The translations under genes were made by a program, and so were the position numbers. From Anaerolineales bacterium (GTDB lineage Bacteria > Chloroflexota > Anaerolineae > Anaerolineales > Villigracilaceae): 6,842 bases of DNA. Every line of letters begins with the position of its first letter. The stretch's first letter is position 1. The notes under the pieces are model-generated. The model was not told the DNA's origin. It made no database searches and saw nothing but the letters and a program-made list of their open reading frames with translations. This document shows, in pieces, positions 1-4,558 of the stretch. The stretch spans positions 1 through 6,842 of the forward strand of contig JANWWB010000411.1 in the NCBI GenBank assembly GCA_025056515.1. Direction: 5' to 3'.

Positions 1-596
1 AAGGCAAAGTCCAGCCGCGCCGGCAAGGTATCGTTAACCGCAAAAAATGCCCCCAGAACAAACAAAAGCGCATACAAACCCACCAAAACTGGGCCGATCA
101 CCAACGGCTGACGAATGAGACGATAAAACCACGTCCGGTAAGGTTGCTGGATGGAAACACTAAATAAGATGGCCAACAGAGCCGGTTCTAGAACTGTGAA
201 AAGGTTATGGGTCTCCCACAGGCTGCGCACTAGCCCCCCAGCCAGCCCGACCAAACACGCCTCTAGCGGCCCCCAAACCCCTCCTGCCAACATCCACGGC
301 AGAGCCGAAAAGAACATCAGCGCCGGTGTTCGAGGCCCCAAAGGAATACCCGGCTCCGGTAACGCCGCTCCAGATGGCAAGCGCACGCCAAAGAACAAAT
401 TGGCCAGCAAGGACAGTATCAAAAAGAGCAATACAAGCAACCAGCGAGACAGTCCTCCTTGTCTGCGCATGTGCATCGAACGCCAAATCAAGAGGATGCT
501 CGCCAGCATGAAAAGCGCCCAACCGACCCAACCCAGCCAGGAGGCGAGCGGCTTCCAGTAAGGAGGTTCAAAGAGTAAAGTGAGAACGGGCGTCAT
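1..596 (-). CDS. N-terminal part of a polytopic membrane protein, possibly the input domain of a signal-transduction protein (partial)
   Basis: Minus-strand reading stays open from the ATG at 596-594 to the left edge, giving 198 residues with no stop; the C-terminus is outside the window. It begins MTPVLTLLFEPPYW. About five hydrophobic segments are visible, near residues 18-38, 52-70, 92-120 (possibly a hairpin), 130-148 and 164-186. The basic stretch MHMRRQGGLSR (41-51) suggests a cytoplasmic loop between the first two. A proline- and glycine-rich loop (71-91) follows the second segment. The pattern of small residues, then LVRSLWETHNLFTVLEP, resembles membrane input domains of large Chloroflexota sensor proteins, but this is recollection and no kinase, GAF or cyclase domain is visible. 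No Shine-Dalgarno precedes the ATG; an extended -10 promoter ends 14 nt upstream. The gene lies 39 nt after the second acyltransferase and is probably transcribed separately. That it is a gene is well supported by its length and hydrophobic pattern; its function is unknown. Confidence 0.8.
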   Translation of the reverse strand, partial: MTPVLTLLFEPPYWKPLASWLGWVGWALFMLASILLIWRSMHMRRQGGLSRWLLVLLFLILSLLANLFFGVRLPSGAALPEPGIPLGPRTPALMFFSALPWMLAGGVWGPLEACLVGLAGGLVRSLWETHNLFTVLEPALLAILFSVSIQQPYRTWFYRLIRQPLVIGPVLVGLYALLFVLGAFFAVNDTLPARLDFA

Positions 597-610
597 CGGG
601 CTATGGCACG

Positions 611-639
611 ATTATAGCATGGGCACCCCAAACGGTCAC
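611..639 (-). promoter_or_regulatory. Sigma70-type extended -10 promoter for the left-edge membrane protein
   Basis: Read on the minus strand, TGCTATAAT occupies 619-611: a perfect TATAAT -10 hexamer (616-611) with a TG one base upstream (619-618), the extended -10 motif. Seventeen bases further upstream is GTGACC (639-634), which matches TTGACA at four of six positions. The predicted start is near A604, 7 nt after the -10 box, leaving about 8 nt before the ATG at 596. The -35 element overlaps the TGA stop (638-636) of the upstream acyltransferase gene. The element match and spacing are seen directly; promoter activity is inferred. Confidence 0.72.
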
Positions 640-1373
640 GAGACATAAGCATACTCTCCTCGATACTCGTATGGCAAGAGACGCGCTAAGGCTTCCATGA
701 TATATTGTGTCCCAATCTTGAGCGCTTGCGAGCCGCGCCCTAGGTCGGGTAAGCAAAACGGCACACCGACCGTCACGGTGATGTGTGTCCGCCGCAGCCG
801 TTTCAGGTTGCCATAGACCCGCCAATTCTCGGTTCCGGTCAAGGCAATCGGGATAATCGGAACGCCCGCTTTAAGCGCCAGAAAAGCCGCACCTTCAGTC
901 CCTTGTTCTAACGCTCCGGTTAAGGATTGCCGACCTTCAGGAGCAAGGATCACTTTCCGTCCTTCTCGCAAAGCCTGCAAAGCTACCGCTAATGCCCGAC
1001 GGTCAGGCCGGCCTCGATGGACGTAAATGACACCCACTCCATCCATCACCCAGCGCAACAAAGCAATAGAACGTAGTTCGATTTTAGCAATGGCTTCTGG
1101 AAATTCCGGCAAAGCCGCTAAAACGGCGACGGCGTCGGCATCGCCTAGGTGGTTGATGACAAGCAACGCCGGCCCTTGGCATGGATAATGTTCTAAGCCG
1201 CTGACTTGAAATTCTGCACAAATACGCATCAAGCAACGACACAGCAGGCGGATAAAACCACGAAAAGCACGTCGTTGCCAAGAGAGCGCAGGCAGGCGAA
1301 CCAAATCCGGACGCCACCACAAGCTGACCGGCTTCTCACTCGGGGAAGATGGGATGGTCTGCATAAACGCCAC
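636..1373 (-). CDS. PlsC-type 1-acylglycerol-3-phosphate O-acyltransferase-family protein, diverged paralogue
   Basis: A 245-residue protein of the PlsC/LPLAT superfamily, which transfers acyl groups to lysophospholipids or related acceptors at the inner face of the membrane. Motif I is NHLGDAD (74-80), keeping the catalytic H75 and D80 of the HX4D signature. The motif II region is GVGVIYVHRG (112-121). Motif III is PEGRQS (145-150), where the usual EGTRS has R in place of T and Q in place of the phosphate-binding R. Motif IV is VPIIPIAL (171-178). The C-terminus has LLPYEYRGEYA, closely matching the tail of the preceding paralogue. The start is uncertain: GTG at 1373-1371, preceded by a weak AGAAGAG, or ATG at 1364-1362, three codons later. 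Either way it overlaps the end of the upstream acyltransferase gene, implying translational coupling. The fold assignment is firm. The acceptor is not determined: acylation of lysophosphatidate, another lysolipid or a glycolipid are all possible. Confidence 0.9.
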   Translation of the reverse strand: MAFMQTIPSSPSEKPVSLWWRPDLVRLPALSWQRRAFRGFIRLLCRCLMRICAEFQVSGLEHYPCQGPALLVINHLGDADAVAVLAALPEFPEAIAKIELRSIALLRWVMDGVGVIYVHRGRPDRRALAVALQALREGRKVILAPEGRQSLTGALEQGTEGAAFLALKAGVPIIPIALTGTENWRVYGNLKRLRRTHITVTVGVPFCLPDLGRGSQALKIGTQYIMEALARLLPYEYRGEYAYVS

Positions 1374-2034
1374 GATACTCTTCTGGCAACAAGCCAGCGA
1401 TATGGCGCATCACTAGGTCAGCGATAATCTGACGGGCTGCACGACGCTCAGCAGCGCCCTTCGCATCAAGAGACAAGCGAATCGGACGACCGATATGCAT
1501 CTCGATTCGAGGCCGTAAGCCGCGTCGCGCCTTATCCCAGAAATCATCGGTTGTCCCTACCACGCCGACCGGAACAACCGGCACAGCAGTCTTTTCAAGG
1601 ATGTACGCAATCCCGGGTTTTGCCCGTTGCAAGCCAGGCGCATGAGAACGTGTTCCTTCCGGTGCGATTAACAAGGGATAGCCCGAACGCAACACATTCG
1701 TCACCGTCTCAAAGAGCGCCCGGTCATATTCGCCGCGGTGAACGGGGATTCCACCCCACAACCGCGCCAAAAAGCCTTGCCCGGGCTTGCTCCAAACTTC
1801 CACAGCGCCCATGATCTCTAAGGGTTCAGGCCAAAAGACGCCTACCACAGCCGGATCATAGATAGAGACATGATTAAAAGCCACGATATACGCACTATGA
1901 TGCGGAACATGCTCTCGCCCAAAGATGCGCACCTCGGATAAGAGGTGAAATGCCGCTCCTAACAGGAGGCGCGCCAACGGACGCGCTAACCAACGTCGCC
2001 AAGCCGCTACTCGGTAGCTTCCCATCGCCGACAT
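1336..2034 (-). CDS. plsC: 1-acyl-sn-glycerol-3-phosphate acyltransferase (PlsC family)
   Basis: A 232-residue LPLAT-superfamily enzyme, near the usual PlsC length. It is expected to transfer a fatty-acyl group to the sn-2 position of lysophosphatidate, making phosphatidate for membrane lipid synthesis. All four motifs are canonical: NHVSIYD (54-60, catalytic H55 and D60), GGIPVHRGEYDR (94-105), PEGTRS (125-130) and VPVVPVGVVG (around 151-160). A basic amphipathic N-terminus (YRVAAWRRWLARPLARLLL) fits peripheral membrane attachment. The reading frame is open to an ATG at 2076, but the ATG at 2034-2032 is preferred because GGAG (2043-2040) sits 5 nt upstream; a third ATG at 2025 also exists. 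With this start the gene overlaps the end of cmk by 28 nt. The cmk-plsC order is known from other bacteria, including Bacillus. The C-terminal LLPEEYRGVYA is repeated in the next gene, pointing to tandem duplication. The family is certain; the exact acceptor is inferred. Confidence 0.93.
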   Translation of the reverse strand: MSAMGSYRVAAWRRWLARPLARLLLGAAFHLLSEVRIFGREHVPHHSAYIVAFNHVSIYDPAVVGVFWPEPLEIMGAVEVWSKPGQGFLARLWGGIPVHRGEYDRALFETVTNVLRSGYPLLIAPEGTRSHAPGLQRAKPGIAYILEKTAVPVVPVGVVGTTDDFWDKARRGLRPRIEMHIGRPIRLSLDAKGAAERRAARQIIADLVMRHIAGLLPEEYRGVYADHPIFPE

Positions 2035-2696
2035 AACGACTCCACTAAGCTGAGCACCTCTTCGGCACTCATGCATTCCGAATTAATGATGACCGCATCC
2101 TCCGCCGGACGCAACGGCGCTACTGCGCGCCCCGAATCAATCTCATCGCGTTTTCGGACGCCGGCCAAAATCTTATCGAACTCCGCTTTCTCACCCCGCT
2201 GAATCATCTCTCGGTAGCGACGACGGGCACGCTCCTCAGGCGAAGCATCCAAATAAATCTTCAAGTCTGCCTCAGGCAAGACGACTGTGCCAATATCACG
2301 CCCAACCATAACCACATTGCCTCGCAAGCCAATCCGTCGCTGTTGCAAAGTCAACGCTCTTCGCACTCCTGGATAAGCTGAGACCGGCGAGACATGTGCA
2401 TCTACCTCCGATGAACGAACCTGCCAAGTCACATCCTGACCATCCACCAACACGTCCGAGGTGCGACCATCGGCCTGCGAAGGCGGACGGACGTCGATCT
2501 GCACGCTTTCTGCCAGGGCAACCACAGCCGCCTCATCGGAAATCGGAATCCCTCGTTCAAGCGCTGCCCAGGTCACAGCGCGGTACATGACACCCGTATC
2601 AAAGAACAAATACCCCAAGCGTTCCGCCAGCCGCAACCCTAAGGTCGATTTGCCTGAAGCGGCCGGACCATCAATCGCAATTATTCTTGGAAGCAT
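2007..2696 (-). CDS. cmk: Cytidylate kinase (CMP/dCMP kinase)
   Basis: A 229-residue cytosolic nucleoside monophosphate kinase, the usual bacterial Cmk length. It phosphorylates CMP and dCMP with ATP to give CDP and dCDP for nucleic acid precursors and, through CTP, CDP-diacylglycerol. The P-loop is GPAASGKST (10-18). FFDTGVMYRA (31-40) carries the conserved D-T-G and Y-R substrate residues. GRDIGT (132-137) is the conserved Cmk motif that includes an Arg contacting the substrate. The lid segment is ASPEERARRRYRE (151-163), and RDEIDSGR (183-190) carries the conserved D-S-x-R element. The frame is open to 2756, but the ATG at 2696 is chosen because GAGG lies 5 nt upstream and the protein then starts just before the first strand leading to the P-loop. 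The last 28 nt overlap the next gene, plsC, suggesting coupling. All expected catalytic residues are present and nothing is missing. Confidence 0.97.
   Translation of the reverse strand: MLPRIIAIDGPAASGKSTLGLRLAERLGYLFFDTGVMYRAVTWAALERGIPISDEAAVVALAESVQIDVRPPSQADGRTSDVLVDGQDVTWQVRSSEVDAHVSPVSAYPGVRRALTLQQRRIGLRGNVVMVGRDIGTVVLPEADLKIYLDASPEERARRRYREMIQRGEKAEFDKILAGVRKRDEIDSGRAVAPLRPAEDAVIINSECMSAEEVLSLVESLCRRWEATE
2040..2043 (-). promoter_or_regulatory. Shine-Dalgarno site deciding the plsC start
   Basis: Minus-strand GGAG at 2043-2040 lies 5 nt before the ATG at 2034-2032, inside the 3' end of cmk. No comparable site was noted for the longer reading from 2076, so the 2034 start is chosen. 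Confidence 0.65.
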
Positions 2697-2699
2697 ACA

Positions 2700-2705
2700 C
2701 ACCTC
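2700..2705 (-). promoter_or_regulatory. Shine-Dalgarno site of cmk
   Basis: Minus-strand GAGGTG (2705-2700) places GAGG 5 nt before the ATG at 2696-2694. It supports this start over the longer upstream reading from 2756, which would add 20 residues lacking any Cmk homology that I recognise. Confidence 0.75.
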
Positions 2706-2755
2706 GTTAATCCACGACAAGTTGGTTTCATTCACGCTCTTTTGGGGAAGCAACA

Positions 2756-2774
2756 CTCGTTGTTCTACGAGAAC
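2756..2774 (-). repeat. Overlapping, mutually exclusive short inverted repeats in the cmk leader
   Basis: On the minus strand GTTCT-cgt-AGAAC (2774-2762) can form a 5-bp stem with a 3-nt loop. CTCGT-agaaca-ACGAG (2771-2756) can form a 5-bp stem with a 6-nt loop. They share bases, so only one can form at a time. The stems are short and could be chance; no role is demonstrated. Confidence 0.35.
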
Positions 2775-2828
2775 GCACCTTCCACAGCATTTGCAACAGC
2801 CTGTCTTCAGAAAATGATCGATAACAAC

Positions 2829-4553
2829 TTAGGGTGTGGGCGAATCGAGCATCAAATCGGCTCGCACCCACAAGACCACATCCTGCTGTTGAACCGGAAG
2901 CTGGCGATAGACGAACCACTTGAACCACAATTGTAAGGATAGCTGGTACCAATTCCCCATCTCGCGCCAAACAAACAGCGCGCCGCGATACGCGGTTGGC
3001 AAAGCAAGTTCGCTCCCCGCCGGAGTGATCAGCAATTCAGGCATAGCCATTGGGTCAAGCACATCCGTCTGTTTGAGCGACCAATCGCGGAACAACCAAC
3101 GCAGCGCCGGCGAATCGACACCGACGATCGTCACCGGCAAAGCAGCCCGTGCCCCGCGATTCATCACCGAGAGTTCGTTTGCGACCTTAAGAAGCACCTC
3201 TAGTCGCCCCACGCGCGGCTCTGGATACCACAGCTCAAAGGTGCGAGGCTCCCGAATTTGCGCTGCGCCGGTCGTCACCCCAATCGTGTATAGAACCAGG
3301 ATAGTCAACAGCCCCCACATGCCGCCCAAGAAGGCCTCTTCCATCAGCCAGCCATACCCTAACAAGATGACAGCCGTTGCACCGATCAGGGGTACAAGGA
3401 TCAGAATCACCCACTGCCAGCGGAAGGCCGGATTGGCAAAGTCCACCGTGGTCAAGCGCGCTTGCGCCAACCAGAAAATCACCCCCAGCACAAATACCAA
3501 ACCCCAGGCAGCAGCAACCAACCAAAGATTGCGTCCACCAAAGTCAAAATAGCGCCCAATCTCCAGACTGGCCAAAGCCCATACCGGAAACACAAACCAG
3601 ACCAAATCGGCCGTCTGATGACCAGCATAAACGACAGTCCAAAGTAATCCGGCCAACGCCCAGACTCCCAAGCGGAGAGACAAACTCGCGCGATGAAAAA
3701 CGGCTCGGAGAAGCGCAAACGCGCCTATCACAAGCGGCAAGAACTCATACGCCGGAAGCGCCAGCAGAATCCTTCCCAATGGGACGTCAGAAAGCGTCCA
3801 AAGACCACGCAAATAGACCAGGAACGAATCGGCAAACCCAGCTAAGCCGGACGGCGAAAGCAGAAAGAGCGTCCCAAGTGTGAGAAATGAGACTGCGCCC
3901 CAGATGAGCGGCCTCCACCGCTCGCTTAATCGGGTAGCGTCCAACTCCACTCCGGCTTCCTCGGCCTCCGACTCGGCCCCCTCTCCTGTTTTCCCCACCG
4001 TGCGAAGCAGCAAGAATTCCAGCCCCCGCGCCAAAGCGGCCACTGTCAGACCAAACCAGACCGCCGAACCAGATAGCAGCGCCAGGCCAAAGGCCGCGCC
4101 GGCTAGGCTACGGCGTCCGTCCAACCAAAAGACCAAGGCAAACAGGAGAAATGTCACTGCCAGCATGGGACCGCCGGCTTGGCGCGCCAGAGCATTCAGC
4201 GCCGGATCAAGCGCCAAACCAAAGGCCAACACCAACGCCGGCAAACGGCCTATGCGATAACGTACAAACCAGGGTGCGAGCACAAGCAAGGCTCCGCTAA
4301 GCGCCGGCCAAAAACGCGCCCAAAAATTACTCGCTCCAAAAAGAGCAAAGAGAAGTGCCGTCAGGTGCACATAAGCAGGGTTCGGGCCAACAGCCGGATG
4401 TTCACCGCGCGCAATAGCCAGCGATTGAAGCGCCCACTCGGCCTCAACATCCGAGAGCGGAAGGACCCCCAAATGCAACAAACGCAATCCGAGCGCCAAG
4501 ACCAGCGCCAGCAAATACAAAGCATGTTCCAACGTGAGAGGACGAGAAAACAT
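2829..4553 (-). CDS. Polytopic membrane protein, probable GT-C-type (dolichyl/polyprenyl-phosphate sugar) glycosyltransferase-like
   Basis: A 574-residue integral membrane protein with about 11-13 hydrophobic segments between residues 11 and 430, then a C-terminal region of about 140 residues (431-574) that looks mostly soluble. After the first segment (11-29) comes LPLSDVEAEWALQSLAIARG (31-50). The acidic pair D35/E37 falls where GT-C enzymes such as ArnT and PMT have the catalytic carboxylate in the first extracytoplasmic loop. DPALNALARQAGG (116-128) resembles the second-loop region of Chloroflexota GT-C proteins. A strongly acidic stretch at 191-206 (EGAESEAEEA and flanks) probably forms a loop. 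The tail, with YRGALFVWREMGNWYQ and VVLWVRADLM, recalls Agl23-like (TIGR03663) proteins, but this is memory-based. The start ATG is 5 nt after the helicase stop and has no clear Shine-Dalgarno, so coupled translation is likely. Donor and acceptor are unknown. Membrane topology is certain; glycosyltransferase activity is a moderate inference. Confidence 0.72.
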   Translation of the reverse strand: MFSRPLTLEHALYLLALVLALGLRLLHLGVLPLSDVEAEWALQSLAIARGEHPAVGPNPAYVHLTALLFALFGASNFWARFWPALSGALLVLAPWFVRYRIGRLPALVLAFGLALDPALNALARQAGGPMLAVTFLLFALVFWLDGRRSLAGAAFGLALLSGSAVWFGLTVAALARGLEFLLLRTVGKTGEGAESEAEEAGVELDATRLSERWRPLIWGAVSFLTLGTLFLLSPSGLAGFADSFLVYLRGLWTLSDVPLGRILLALPAYEFLPLVIGAFALLRAVFHRASLSLRLGVWALAGLLWTVVYAGHQTADLVWFVFPVWALASLEIGRYFDFGGRNLWLVAAAWGLVFVLGVIFWLAQARLTTVDFANPAFRWQWVILILVPLIGATAVILLGYGWLMEEAFLGGMWGLLTILVLYTIGVTTGAAQIREPRTFELWYPEPRVGRLEVLLKVANELSVMNRGARAALPVTIVGVDSPALRWLFRDWSLKQTDVLDPMAMPELLITPAGSELALPTAYRGALFVWREMGNWYQLSLQLWFKWFVYRQLPVQQQDVVLWVRADLMLDSPTP

Positions 4554-4558
4554 GATGG

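Larger units (their letters stand above)
2697..2828 (-). other. 132-nt gap between the membrane protein and cmk
   Basis: This is the only gap over 50 nt in the window. It holds the cmk Shine-Dalgarno and a pair of overlapping short inverted repeats at 2756-2774. I found no GC-rich stem followed by a T run that would act as an intrinsic terminator, and no -35/-10 pair with good matches on the minus strand. Read-through from the upstream genes into cmk is therefore possible, but a weak internal promoter cannot be excluded. Confidence 0.5.

Noticed and set aside
151..561. A 136-codon plus-strand frame, and a 108-codon minus-strand frame at 205-531, at the left end
   Set aside because: Both overlap the longer minus-strand membrane protein that stays open from 596 to the edge, with coherent hydrophobic segments and a promoter in front of it.
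2035..2076. The longer plsC start at 2076
   Set aside because: It would extend the overlap with cmk to 70 nt and add 14 residues with no family match, whereas the ATG at 2034 has a well-spaced GGAG.
2697..2756. The longer cmk start at 2756
   Set aside because: The added 20 residues are not part of the Cmk fold, and the ATG at 2696 has a good Shine-Dalgarno.
2745..2828. Intrinsic terminator after the membrane-protein gene
   Set aside because: No stable GC-rich stem followed by a T run is present on the minus strand; the inverted repeats found are only 5 bp long.
2920..3552. A 210-codon plus-strand open frame opposite the membrane-protein gene
   Set aside because: Its composition (rich in S, T, R, P) is what the complement of a hydrophobic membrane gene produces. 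No motif or Shine-Dalgarno supports it.
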